Below, one piece after another: positions 1 through 6,500 of a stretch of DNA of 9,040 bases. Every line of letters starts with the position of its first letter. The stretch's first letter is position 1. The translations under genes were made by a program, and so were the position numbers. The stretch lies in NCBI GenBank assembly GCA_026129385.1, contig JAHCIE010000110.1, positions 1 through 9,040 of the forward strand, given 5' to 3'. This DNA comes from Anaerolineae bacterium. GTDB lineage: Bacteria; Chloroflexota; Anaerolineae; Epilineales; JAHCIE01. The notes below the pieces were generated by a model. It saw nothing but the letters and a program-made list of their open reading frames with translations, ran no database searches and was not told the DNA's origin.

Positions 1-1
1 C

Positions 2-334
2 AAGCAGGACGTGATTGTGACCATCTGCACCGACGCCATTGACCGCTACTACTCGGTCATGGATGCGATGGCGGAGAGCTATGGCCCTATTAACGAGGCG
101 CGCGGCACGGCCTACGTCGAGGGTATCTTCCACGGCGCGAAGACGGATTGGATCAAGGACGGTACACCCGACCAACGCCGCCAGTGGCACAATCTCAAGT
201 ACTACACGTGGGTGGAGCAGCAGGGCAAGACGGTCGAGGAACTCGACGCGCAGAAGGACCCGGCGTGGTGGATTCAACACCAGGAGCTCATCCCGGAACA
301 GGATGCGCGCATCAAGGCCGCACGTGATGCGTGA
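2..334 (+). CDS. C-terminal part of a PLP-dependent enzyme, cysteine synthase-like (5' end outside window)
   Basis: The frame is open from the first full codon at base 2 to the TGA at 332-334, giving the last 110 residues of a longer protein. The segment HNLKYYTWVEQQG, followed by an acidic stretch with a Trp pair (DPAWW), resembles the C-terminal tail I know from fold-type II pyridoxal-phosphate enzymes annotated as cysteine synthase-like or PLP-dependent beta-subunit proteins; the early VTICTDAIDRYYSV segment fits the end of the PLP domain. The lysine that binds PLP and the phosphate-binding loop would lie upstream, so the reaction cannot be read here. The GTG at 11 is internal and not a start. 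The last codons (Arg-Asp-Ala-stop) lie inside a 12-bp inverted repeat. YgeX-type diaminopropionate ammonia-lyase is a fold-type II enzyme found beside ssnA elsewhere, but I see no specific support for it. Confidence 0.6.
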   Translation, partial: KQDVIVTICTDAIDRYYSVMDAMAESYGPINEARGTAYVEGIFHGAKTDWIKDGTPDQRRQWHNLKYYTWVEQQGKTVEELDAQKDPAWWIQHQELIPEQDARIKAARDA

Positions 335-402
335 AACGTGGGACGAGAGTTTGGAGATTGTGGACCAGGGATTGATGGGTCTCACGCATCACGCATCACG
401 CT
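323..402. repeat. Inverted heptamer repeats flanking the gene end
   Basis: Bases 382-402 hold three tandem heptamers: TCACGCA at 382-388, TCACGCA at 389-395 and TCACGCT at 396-402. The reverse complement occurs as CGTGATGCGTGA at 323-334, covering the stop codon of the PLP enzyme gene. This gives a perfect 12-bp inverted repeat with two possible partners, 382-393 or 389-400, and a loop of about 47 or 54 bases. A transcript could fold here, but there is no T-tract, so a classical intrinsic terminator is not supported. Tandem TGCGTGA-type units are, as far as I recall, common between genes in some Chloroflexota genomes. Confidence 0.65.
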
Positions 403-460
403 TCAGGTGGCATGAGAGGTTGGAATTTGGGGTAGACTCACACAGTTGAAGGAGTGACTC

Positions 461-1861
461 ATGGCGACGCTCAAGCCGCTGCACGAGGGGGCGAGAATCG
501 AGGCGGCCGAGGATTCGGGGGCGTACTTCCGCTACATGGCGGACTTCATCGGCTTCGGGCCGGCGGATGTCGAGGCGATCAAGCAGTCGCGGCCGGTCAT
601 CGAGAAGCATCTGCCCGACATCATCGATGGTTTCTATGTTAATTTGTTGCGTTACCCGCCGACGCGCAAGTTCTTCCTCAAGACCGACGGCAGCATCGAT
701 GAGCCGTACCTCGAGCTGCGCATGCGCCACCAGGCCAACTTCTGGCTGCGCACCTGCGATGGTATCTTCGACGAGGAGTATGCCCGCTACCTGGACTACG
801 TGGGCCGCGCCCACACCTCGCGGGGCGCTGACCCGCGCATCTATGTCGCTGAGCGCTATGTCATCGGTCAGGTGGGATTTGTCGCGCATGGCATCCAGCG
901 CGCCATTAGCCTGGACCTGCATGAGTACCCCGAGGTTGAGGAGAAGACGGCCGAGGCGTGGAACAAGCTGATGATGGTGGTGCTGGAGATGCTGGCGCGC
1001 GCCTACGGCCACGAGAAGGAGCCAGAGGATTTCGATCCGGTTACCCCCATTGACGATGCCCAGGTGCTGCGCCTGTCGGAGGAGGCGTATCGCCTGGAGC
1101 ACGACAAGGACCAGGCAGTCCCGCGCCATGCCGTGCCTTTGGCTCACGTAGAGGACATTCCCGAGGGTGAGCGCAAGCTGTTCCAGGTCGATGGGCTGTC
1201 CATTGGCGTCTTCCACCACAATGGTCAGTGGTATGCCCTGCGCAATAGCTGCCTGCATCGCGGCGGCCCGGTGTGCACCGGCACGTTGAAGGGAGACACG
1301 CTGACGTGCCCCTGGCACGGCTTCCAGTACAATGTGACGACCGGCCAGCTCCTCACCGATCCCGGCGCGCGCCTGGACACGTATCCCGTGCAAATCGACA
1401 ACGGCCACGTGGAGGTGCTGCTGCCCGACAAGGCTGCCGCGCCGCCGCCGGGCGAGCCGCCCGCCCCTGTTCCACCCCCAGCGGCCGCGCCGCCACCGGC
1501 TGCTCCCGTTTCAGCGCCTGCATCCGCCCCTCCGGCCCCAGGCACGCACGTCATGCAGCCGAACGAGTTTGCCGTCGCCGACCTCCCGCCCGGTTCCATC
1601 ACCCTCGTCACCGTGGATGGCGAGGACGTGGCCGTCTACAACTGTGGTGGCGCCATCTATGCCACGGCCGACGCCTGTACCCATGCCCAAGGCCCCCTCA
1701 GCGCGGGCGAACTGAGCGGCTGCATTGTTACCTGCCCCATACACGATTCCCAGTTCGACGTGCGCGACGGCAGCGTCGTGCGCGGCCCGGCCGACAAGCC
1801 GGTCGCCACCTACAAGGTGACCATCACGGACGGCGTGGGCTACGTCGAGACGAAGGCGTAG
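461..1861 (+). CDS. Protoglobin-Rieske-Rieske fusion protein
   Basis: A 466-residue soluble protein with no signal peptide or membrane segment. Residues about 15-190 read as a protoglobin/globin-sensor heme domain: DGFYVNLL (56-63) puts a Tyr at the B10-like position (Y59), and VGRAHTSRG (114-122) gives H118 as the likely proximal heme ligand, close to the known protoglobin position. Residues about 222-322 are a Rieske domain with C264-L-H266, a 16-residue gap and C283-PW-H286. A Pro/Ala-rich linker follows (about 325-360). Residues about 366-464 are a second Rieske domain with C406-T-H408, a 16-residue gap and C425-PI-H428. All eight cluster ligands are present, so both should bind [2Fe-2S]. 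GAAGGAG at 448-454 lies 6 bases before the ATG. The family parts are clear; the function is inferred. Electrons could pass through the two clusters to the heme for NO or O2 chemistry, as the reductase domain does in flavohemoglobin, or the clusters could tune a gas sensor. No reductase partner is adjacent. Confidence 0.88.
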   Translation: MATLKPLHEGARIEAAEDSGAYFRYMADFIGFGPADVEAIKQSRPVIEKHLPDIIDGFYVNLLRYPPTRKFFLKTDGSIDEPYLELRMRHQANFWLRTCDGIFDEEYARYLDYVGRAHTSRGADPRIYVAERYVIGQVGFVAHGIQRAISLDLHEYPEVEEKTAEAWNKLMMVVLEMLARAYGHEKEPEDFDPVTPIDDAQVLRLSEEAYRLEHDKDQAVPRHAVPLAHVEDIPEGERKLFQVDGLSIGVFHHNGQWYALRNSCLHRGGPVCTGTLKGDTLTCPWHGFQYNVTTGQLLTDPGARLDTYPVQIDNGHVEVLLPDKAAAPPPGEPPAPVPPPAAAPPPAAPVSAPASAPPAPGTHVMQPNEFAVADLPPGSITLVTVDGEDVAVYNCGGAIYATADACTHAQGPLSAGELSGCIVTCPIHDSQFDVRDGSVVRGPADKPVATYKVTITDGVGYVETKA

Positions 1862-1868
1862 ACGTAGA

Positions 1869-1901
1869 GGACCTGACAGGTCTCTGAGGCCTGTCAGGTC
1901 T
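1869..1901. repeat. Perfect palindromic hairpin between globin-Rieske and ROK kinase genes
   Basis: GACCTGACAGG at 1870-1880 is exactly complementary to CCTGTCAGGTC at 1890-1900. The stem can extend inward by three more pairs (one G-U) to a three-base loop at 1884-1886, and outward by one G-U pair. Each arm also belongs to its own small near-palindrome, GACCTG-A-CAGGTC. It begins 8 bases after the globin-Rieske stop. No run of T follows, so it is better called a REP-like palindrome or mRNA-stabilising or attenuating hairpin than a standard terminator. Confidence 0.7.
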
Positions 1902-1941
1902 GCCAGGGCGGCGGCCGATAACTCTCTCCGGAGAAACACGA

Positions 1942-2832
1942 ATGACCAGGCTCTACGGCGGTATCGAGGGTGGTGGCACGAAGTTTGTGTGCGCCGTCGG
2001 CACGGGTCCGGAGGACATCCGCGCCGAGGTCCGCTTTCCGACCACGACCCCTGACGAAACACTCGGGCGGGCGATTGCCTTCTTCCAGGAGCAGCATGCA
2101 GTCACGCCGCTGGCGTCCATCGGTATCGGCTCCTTCGGGCCGGTCGACCTGCGGCCCGGCTCGCCGACCTGGGGTTACATCACCACGACACCCAAGCCCG
2201 GCTGGCCCTTTGCCGATGTGGCCGGGCCGATCCAGCGCGCGCTGGACCTGCCGGTCGCCTTCGATACCGATGTCAACGGCGCGGCCCTGGGCGAAAGGCG
2301 GTGGGGCGCGGCGCAGGGGCTGGATACCTTTATCTACCTGACCATCGGGACGGGCGTCGGTGGTGGGGGGATGGTCGAGGGGAGGCTGATGCATGGCCTG
2401 GTGCATCCGGAGATGGGCCATATCCTCATCCCCCACGATCGGGAGGCTGACCCATACCCGGGCCGGTGCCCCTATCACGGCGACTGCTTCGAGGGGCTGG
2501 CGGCTGGCCCCGCGCTAGAGGGGCGGTGGGGCGCGCGCGCCGAGACGCTGCCCGCTGACCACCCGGCCTGGGCGCTGGAAGCCAAGTACCTGGCGGACGC
2601 GCTGGTGACCTTCATCACGACCCTGTCGCCCCAGCGCATCATTCTTGGCGGCGGTGTCATGTCCCAGCCGCAGATGTTCCCGCTCGTGCGGGAGATGACG
2701 CGGGCGCGCCTCAACGGCTACGTCCAGGACGCCGCCATCACCGAGCGTATCGACGAGTACATCGTGCCGCCGGCGCTGGCGGGGCGGGCCGGGGTCCTGG
2801 GCGCGCTTGCCCTGGCCGAGGTGGTAGCGTAG
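1942..2832 (+). CDS. ROK-family sugar kinase, fructokinase-like
   Basis: A 296-residue cytosolic kinase, normal length for the ROK family, that should transfer ATP phosphate to a hexose, most likely fructose. The N-terminus has the ATP phosphate loop GGIEGGGTKF (6-15). DTDVNGAALGE (108-118) holds the probable catalytic base D110. TIGTGVGGG (134-142) is the second phosphate motif. HPEMGH (155-160) is followed by C176-PY-H179-GD-C182, which with H160 forms the ROK zinc site. The C-x2-H-x2-C form, rather than the usual C-x-C-G pattern, is what I expect of the fructokinase branch (B. subtilis YdhR/GmuE, ScrK). IILGGGVM (233-240) is the C-terminal adenosine-binding loop. GGAGA at 1930-1934 lies 7 bases before the ATG. 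It has no obvious functional link to its neighbours. Mannokinase or glucokinase activity remains possible. Confidence 0.88.
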   Translation: MTRLYGGIEGGGTKFVCAVGTGPEDIRAEVRFPTTTPDETLGRAIAFFQEQHAVTPLASIGIGSFGPVDLRPGSPTWGYITTTPKPGWPFADVAGPIQRALDLPVAFDTDVNGAALGERRWGAAQGLDTFIYLTIGTGVGGGGMVEGRLMHGLVHPEMGHILIPHDREADPYPGRCPYHGDCFEGLAAGPALEGRWGARAETLPADHPAWALEAKYLADALVTFITTLSPQRIILGGGVMSQPQMFPLVREMTRARLNGYVQDAAITERIDEYIVPPALAGRAGVLGALALAEVVA

Positions 2833-2840
2833 CGCTAGCC
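2823..2840 (+). other. Small hairpin with the ROK gene stop codon in its loop
   Basis: GGTAGCG at 2823-2829 pairs with CGCTAGCC at 2833-2840 with one bulged G, leaving the TAG stop codon (2830-2832) as the loop. It ends 5 bases before the -35 box of the next promoter. It may help separate the two transcription units, but there is no T-tract and the structure could be chance in GC-rich DNA. Confidence 0.3.
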
Positions 2841-2845
2841 TCGCG

Positions 2846-2874
2846 TTGCGACCGCCCGACGCCCGTGCTACAAT
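2846..2874 (+). promoter_or_regulatory. Sigma70-type promoter with extended -10, upstream of ssnA
   Basis: TTGCGA (-35, 2846-2851) is separated by exactly 17 bp from TACAAT (-10, 2869-2874). TGC directly before the -10 box makes it an extended -10 promoter. TACAAT matches the consensus TATAAT at five of six positions and TTGCGA matches TTGACA at four. Transcription would start near 2881, leaving a leader of about 34 bases before the ssnA ATG. This is the best promoter match I found in the window. Confidence 0.7.
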
Positions 2875-2903
2875 TCAGTTCGCCGTGGGCCGCGATGCCC
2901 ACC

Positions 2904-2908
2904 AGGAG
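2904..2908 (+). promoter_or_regulatory. Ribosome-binding site that fixes the ssnA start
   Basis: AGGAG lies 6 bases before the ATG at 2915. The open frame extends upstream to a possible TTG at 2846, but that codon overlaps the -35 box and the extra 23 residues fall on the promoter and leader, so they should not be translated. Confidence 0.75.
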
Positions 2909-2914
2909 CCACTT

Positions 2915-4249
2915 ATGCTCATTACCCACGGTCGTGTCGTAACGTTTGACCAGCCTAACACGGTCGTTGAGGATGGTGCGATCCTCATCGCCGGCGACAC
3001 CATCGCCGCTGTCGGCGCGACGGCTGACTTGACGGCGCGCTATCCGGAGGCCGAGCGCCTGGATGTGGGCGGCAAGCTGGTCCTGCCGGGCCAGGTATGC
3101 GCTCATACCCACTTCTACGGCGCGTACGCCCGTGGCCTTGCCATCCCCGGCCCGGCCCCTAAGGACTTTCCCGAGATCCTGGCTCGCTTGTGGTGGCAGC
3201 TCGATAAGGCGCTGACGCTGGAGGATGTCTATCACAGCGCGATGGTGTGCCTGGTTGACGCCGTGCGCCACGGCACGACGACCCTGGTCGATCATCATGC
3301 CAGCCCCAATGCCATCGACGGTTCGCTCGACCGAATTGCCGAGGCCGTGCGCGAGGCGGGCCTGCGGGCCGCGCTGTGCTACGAAGTGACCGACCGCGAC
3401 GGGCCAGAGCGCGCCGAGGCAGGCATCCGCGAAAATGTGCGCTTCATCGACAAAGCGCGCCGCGAGGGGGGGCGGCAGCTGGCCGGGTTGTTCGGGCTGC
3501 ACGCCGGGTTGACCCTCTCCGACGAGACGCTGGAACGCTGCCGCGCGGCTAACCCGGCCGGCGGCGGCTTCCACATCCACGCTGCCGAGGGGCCGGCCGA
3601 CCAGGAGCATGCCCTGGCCCGCTATGGGCTACGCGCCATCGACCGGCTGGCGACGCGCGGCATCCTGGGGCCGAACAGCATCGTGGCGCATGCCATCAGC
3701 ATCGACGCCTGGGAGATGGCACAACTCCGCGAGAGCCAGACGTGGGTCAGTCACCAGCCGCGTTCCAACATGAATAATGCAGTGGGCGTGGCCGACGTGC
3801 CCGCCATGCTGCGGGGTGGGATGAAGGTCGTGCTGGGCAATGACGGTTTCTCCAACGACATGTTTACCGAAATGAAGTTCGCTTACCTGCTTCACAAGTC
3901 TCACACGGCTGACCCGCGGGTGATGGGCGGCTACGAGGTGATGGACGTCGCCGCGCGGAATAATGCGGTGCTGGCTGAGTCCCTGTTCGGCGCTCCGCTG
4001 GGGCGATTGGCCCCTGGCGCCCTTGCCGACGTGATTGTCCTTGACTACTACCCGTTCACGCCGCTAACGGCGGGCAACGTGCCGTGGCACCTTCTGTTCG
4101 GCTTCGATGGCGGCCACGTGACCCACACCATCGCGGGTGGGCGACTGCTGATGAAAGACCGCGAGCTGCTGACGCTGGACGAAGAGGCCATCATGGCGCG
4201 GGCGTTGGAGCGCGCGCCCGGCATATGGCGGCGCTTTGTGGGCATGTAG
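2915..4249 (+). CDS. ssnA: SsnA-type metal-dependent amidohydrolase (aminohydrolase)
   Basis: A 444-residue TIM-barrel amidohydrolase of the cytosine deaminase/AtzA type that should remove an amino group, or a similar leaving group, from a heterocycle. Metal ligands are visible: H64-T-H66 after the first strand, H222 and H259, with the HAAE motif (222-225) supplying the catalytic Glu, and D310 in GNDG (308-311). Segments such as FYGAYARG, LWWQLDKAL, DHHASPNAIDGSL, RSNMNN and DMFTEMKFAYLLHK closely follow my memory of E. coli SsnA, a protein tied to selenium-dependent molybdenum hydroxylase clusters. The C-terminus forms the usual small beta domain (GALADVIVLDY, 368-378). It leads a unit transcribed from the promoter at 2846-2874, and the next gene starts 3 bases after its stop. 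The natural substrate of SsnA is not settled; a purine-like or pterin-like ring is the likeliest guess. A guanine deaminase or hydroxydechloroatrazine ethylaminohydrolase label would be the main alternative. Confidence 0.85.
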   Translation: MLITHGRVVTFDQPNTVVEDGAILIAGDTIAAVGATADLTARYPEAERLDVGGKLVLPGQVCAHTHFYGAYARGLAIPGPAPKDFPEILARLWWQLDKALTLEDVYHSAMVCLVDAVRHGTTTLVDHHASPNAIDGSLDRIAEAVREAGLRAALCYEVTDRDGPERAEAGIRENVRFIDKARREGGRQLAGLFGLHAGLTLSDETLERCRAANPAGGGFHIHAAEGPADQEHALARYGLRAIDRLATRGILGPNSIVAHAISIDAWEMAQLRESQTWVSHQPRSNMNNAVGVADVPAMLRGGMKVVLGNDGFSNDMFTEMKFAYLLHKSHTADPRVMGGYEVMDVAARNNAVLAESLFGAPLGRLAPGALADVIVLDYYPFTPLTAGNVPWHLLFGFDGGHVTHTIAGGRLLMKDRELLTLDEEAIMARALERAPGIWRRFVGM

Positions 4250-4252
4250 GCC

Positions 4253-4891
4253 GTGTCTGACCAGGTTTACGACACGCTTGAGTGGACTGGCGCGCTCCGG
4301 CATATCACGACTTGTAAGGGAATCGGCCTCTTTGAGCCACAGGCGCACGGACTCGCGCCTGTCGAGTTCATGAGCACGTGTCGGCGCGGCTACTACTGTC
4401 GCTACGCGGTCGAAGAGGGTCGGTTGTTTCTCACCGAGGTCCACGTGGGGCTGGGCGGGCCGGCGGAGGCGGCGGCCACGGCGGGCGATGGCCCACTGCT
4501 GTTCGGGCGCGCGCCGCGCCGCTATATGATGTATGCCTATCGCATGGGCGATGTCAGCGGCGGCCAGATGGGGCGCACCAGCCTGGAGTCGCCGGATTGG
4601 GTGTATGGCGACTTGCATGAGCCGCTGGCGTTCACAGGTGGGCTGATGGTGGCGATGGACACCGTGGCGGACCTGTACCCCTACTCGGGGGCGCGGCCTG
4701 GCTATGTCTTCGCGTCACTAAGCGAGTTGCTGTTCGAGGGGGGGCGTATGGCTCGTTACCTTGATCACTCGGCGGCCATGGCGGGACTGCGCAATGACCT
4801 GGCCCGGCGCGATGGTGAGGGAGACTCGCCATCGACGCCCTGGCGGCAGTGGCTGTTGAGGCGGGGGTATGAGCCAGACGCCTCGCCGTAA
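4253..4891 (+). CDS. Conserved-looking protein of unknown function, coupled to ssnA
   Basis: I do not recognise a named family. The frame gives 212 residues from a GTG three bases after the ssnA stop, with no good ribosome-binding site, which suggests translation by coupling to ssnA. It looks soluble: no signal peptide or membrane helix. Notable parts are an aromatic and Cys-containing N-terminal region with C21, C43 and C49 (MSTCRRGYYCRY, 40-51), a Gly/Ala-rich middle, a FGRAPRRYMMYAYR segment, and a C-terminal part with GGLMVAMD followed by YPYSGARPGYVFASLSELLFEGG, a layout reminiscent of small uncharacterised beta-rich proteins with repeated W-T-G-x-L starts. The immediate spacing makes a shared role with SsnA likely, such as an accessory or substrate-handling protein. 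An AT-rich gap ends the gene before npdG. Confidence 0.7.
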   Translation: MSDQVYDTLEWTGALRHITTCKGIGLFEPQAHGLAPVEFMSTCRRGYYCRYAVEEGRLFLTEVHVGLGGPAEAAATAGDGPLLFGRAPRRYMMYAYRMGDVSGGQMGRTSLESPDWVYGDLHEPLAFTGGLMVAMDTVADLYPYSGARPGYVFASLSELLFEGGRMARYLDHSAAMAGLRNDLARRDGEGDSPSTPWRQWLLRRGYEPDASP

Positions 4892-4924
4892 GTAAAGGAT
4901 CATCAATATATAGCTTGCTTCGTA

Positions 4925-4929
4925 AAGGA
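4925..4929 (+). promoter_or_regulatory. Ribosome-binding site that fixes the npdG start
   Basis: AAGGA lies 6 bases before the ATG at 4936. An in-frame TTG at 4915 would add seven residues (MLRKGRS) that lie over this site, so it is rejected. The preceding 4901-4914 is an unusually AT-rich patch containing TATATA (4907-4912), but I find no matching -35 box. Confidence 0.65.
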
Positions 4930-4935
4930 AGATCC

Positions 4936-5607
4936 ATGACTAAGGAGACAATTGCGATTTTGGGGGGCACTGGGCCGGAGGGCGCGGGCCTGGCAATGCG
5001 TTGGGCCGCCGCGGGCTACCCCATCCTGATTGGTTCGCGCGACGCGGCTCGCGCTGAGGCGACGGCGGCTGATCTGCGGTCCAAAGTCCCCGGCGCTACC
5101 ATCGACGGCGCGGTGAATCGCGAGGCGACCGAGAAGGCCGACCTGGTCGTGCTCACGACGCCGTACGCGGGCCAGGCCCCGACCCTGGCCGATGTTGCGC
5201 CTGCGTTGCAGGGCAAGATTCTTGTGACCGCCGTCGTGCCGCTGGACCCGGCCGCCAAGCGTCGCGTGCCCAACATGCCGGGCGGCCCGGCCGCCGTTCA
5301 GGCCCAACAGCAGGTGGGTGAGGGTGTCAGGGTGGTGGCGGCCTTCCAGAATGTGGGTGCGCACCAGTTGCAGGACCCCAATGCCGAGGTGGACTGCGAC
5401 GTGCTGGTGTGCGGCGACGACCGGGCGGCTAAGGATGCGGTGATTGCCCTGGCCGAAGCGGGCGGAATGCGTGCCTGGGACGCGGGTGGCCTGGCGAATG
5501 CCCTTATTCCGGAGGGGCTGACGCCTGTCCTTATCAATATCAACATTCGCTATAAGAGCAAGGGGGCGGGGGTTCGGATCAGCAACGTCAACCCGCCCGC
5601 CGCGTGA
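4936..5607 (+). CDS. npdG: NADPH:coenzyme F420 oxidoreductase (F420-dependent NADP reductase)
   Basis: A 223-residue cytosolic enzyme that moves hydride between NADP(H) and the deazaflavin F420, usually to make F420H2 in bacteria. The N-terminal Rossmann fold is clear: ILGGTGPEGAGLAMR (8-22) is the family's dinucleotide loop, and IGSRD (32-36) follows the second strand, where Ser34-Arg35 would hold the 2'-phosphate of NADP. VVLTTPY (71-77), an LVTAVVPLD segment (97-104) and FQNVGAHQL (138-146) match the F420-binding part of the family (archaeal Fno is about 210 residues). The gene starts 44 bases after the unknown gene and its stop overlaps the next start (GTGA), so it heads a tightly coupled block with the acetyltransferase and cofE. 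It should recharge F420H2 for the luciferase-like enzyme encoded downstream. Confidence 0.9.
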   Translation: MTKETIAILGGTGPEGAGLAMRWAAAGYPILIGSRDAARAEATAADLRSKVPGATIDGAVNREATEKADLVVLTTPYAGQAPTLADVAPALQGKILVTAVVPLDPAAKRRVPNMPGGPAAVQAQQQVGEGVRVVAAFQNVGAHQLQDPNAEVDCDVLVCGDDRAAKDAVIALAEAGGMRAWDAGGLANALIPEGLTPVLININIRYKSKGAGVRISNVNPPAA

Positions 5608-6500
5608 TTGTGCGCCATCGACTCTACGCCGACGACCACGACCGCGAGCGGATGCTAGCCCTGGCATCGGCCATGATTCGCGACGCGCCTGAGCGCAGCT
5701 TCTTCCATCCGGGGGACGTGCTGTGGGGGATGTACCAGAATACCCGGTTCGACCCCACCGCCAGTATAGGCCTGTGGGAGACGGAGGTGGGCGAGTTGGC
5801 CGCCTTCGGCTGGGACGACCGCCATGGGCTGGCGGTTCAGGTGGGGCCACTGGCCCTGGTGGACGACGCGCTCCTGGCCGAGATACTCGACTGGGGCGAG
5901 GCGCGGGCTTGCGCACGAGAAGGCGACGAGCGTATGGTGCGCATCAGTGTCCGGGACCGCGACATGCCGCTGCTACGCCTGGTCGAGGCGCGGGGCTACA
6001 CCAACGCGGGCAACCCAATGCTCCACATGGCCCGCAGCCTGGACGGTCCCATTCCTGACGCGCTGCCCTCGGAGTTCGTGGTGCGGGCGGTGCAAGGTGG
6101 GGTCGAGGACGAGGCGCGCGTGGATCTACATCGCGAGGTGTGGCATCCATCACGGGTGACGCTGGAGGCGTATCGCCGTCTGCGGACGATTTCCGGCTAT
6201 CGATCCGACCTGGACCTGGTGACCGTTGCGCCGTCGGGCGAGTTCGCGGCGTACTGCATCTGCTGGTTCGACCCCGGCAGCGTGAGTGGCGAGTTCGAGC
6301 CGGTGGGCACGCGGGGAGCCTTCCGTCGGCGCGGGGCGGGGCGGGCCGTCATGCTCGAAGGGCTGCGACGGCTTCAGGCCCTCGGTGCGCGCACGGCCAT
6401 CGTCTATTCGGTCGAGGCCAATACCGCGTCGACCGGTCTCTATCAGTCAGTGGGGTTTCGGCCCGTGGGTCGTGACCTGACCTATGCAAAGAAAGTCTAG
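5604..6500 (+). CDS. Tandem GNAT-fold N-acetyltransferase
   Basis: A 298-residue protein whose GTG start overlaps the npdG stop by 4 bases (GTGA); no ribosome-binding site is visible, so coupling is expected. It reads as two GNAT domains, about 1-145 and 156-298. The second has the acetyl-CoA pyrophosphate loop RRRGAGRA (241-248) after a beta strand (EFEPVGTRGAF), then YSVEANTASTGLYQSVGF (268-285), the usual GNAT C-terminal motif. The first domain retains the opening strand and a late LVEARGYTN segment (126-134) but no good R-x-x-G-x-G loop, so it may be degenerate. Double GNAT proteins with one active half include mycothiol synthase. The acceptor cannot be read from sequence. Its position between npdG and cofE suggests a link to F420 or its users, but a general stress or detoxification acetyltransferase is possible. 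Confidence 0.8.
   Translation: MIVRHRLYADDHDRERMLALASAMIRDAPERSFFHPGDVLWGMYQNTRFDPTASIGLWETEVGELAAFGWDDRHGLAVQVGPLALVDDALLAEILDWGEARACAREGDERMVRISVRDRDMPLLRLVEARGYTNAGNPMLHMARSLDGPIPDALPSEFVVRAVQGGVEDEARVDLHREVWHPSRVTLEAYRRLRTISGYRSDLDLVTVAPSGEFAAYCICWFDPGSVSGEFEPVGTRGAFRRRGAGRAVMLEGLRRLQALGARTAIVYSVEANTASTGLYQSVGFRPVGRDLTYAKKV

Noticed and set aside
433..438. TAGACT as a -10 box before the globin-Rieske gene
   Set aside because: Four of six consensus bases, but no acceptable -35 element 16-18 bp upstream, so not listed as a promoter.
389..1408. Long open frame on the - strand (339 codons) opposite the globin-Rieske gene
   Set aside because: It is antisense to a frame with clear globin and Rieske motifs; long antisense frames are expected in GC-rich DNA, and its translation shows no recognisable domain.
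461..1861. Frameshifted or chimeric join of three separate genes
   Set aside because: The frame is continuous with no internal stop, and the linker keeps the same GC-rich codon use as the domains, so a genuine fusion is the simplest reading.
4907..4912. TATATA as a -10 box before npdG
   Set aside because: The AT-rich patch stands out, but the hexamers 16-18 bp upstream do not resemble TTGACA and there is no TG extension.
4903..5916. Long open frame on the - strand (337 codons) opposite npdG
   Set aside because: It is a mirror of npdG and the acetyltransferase, rich in Arg, Pro and Ala with no family motifs, so it is a composition artefact.
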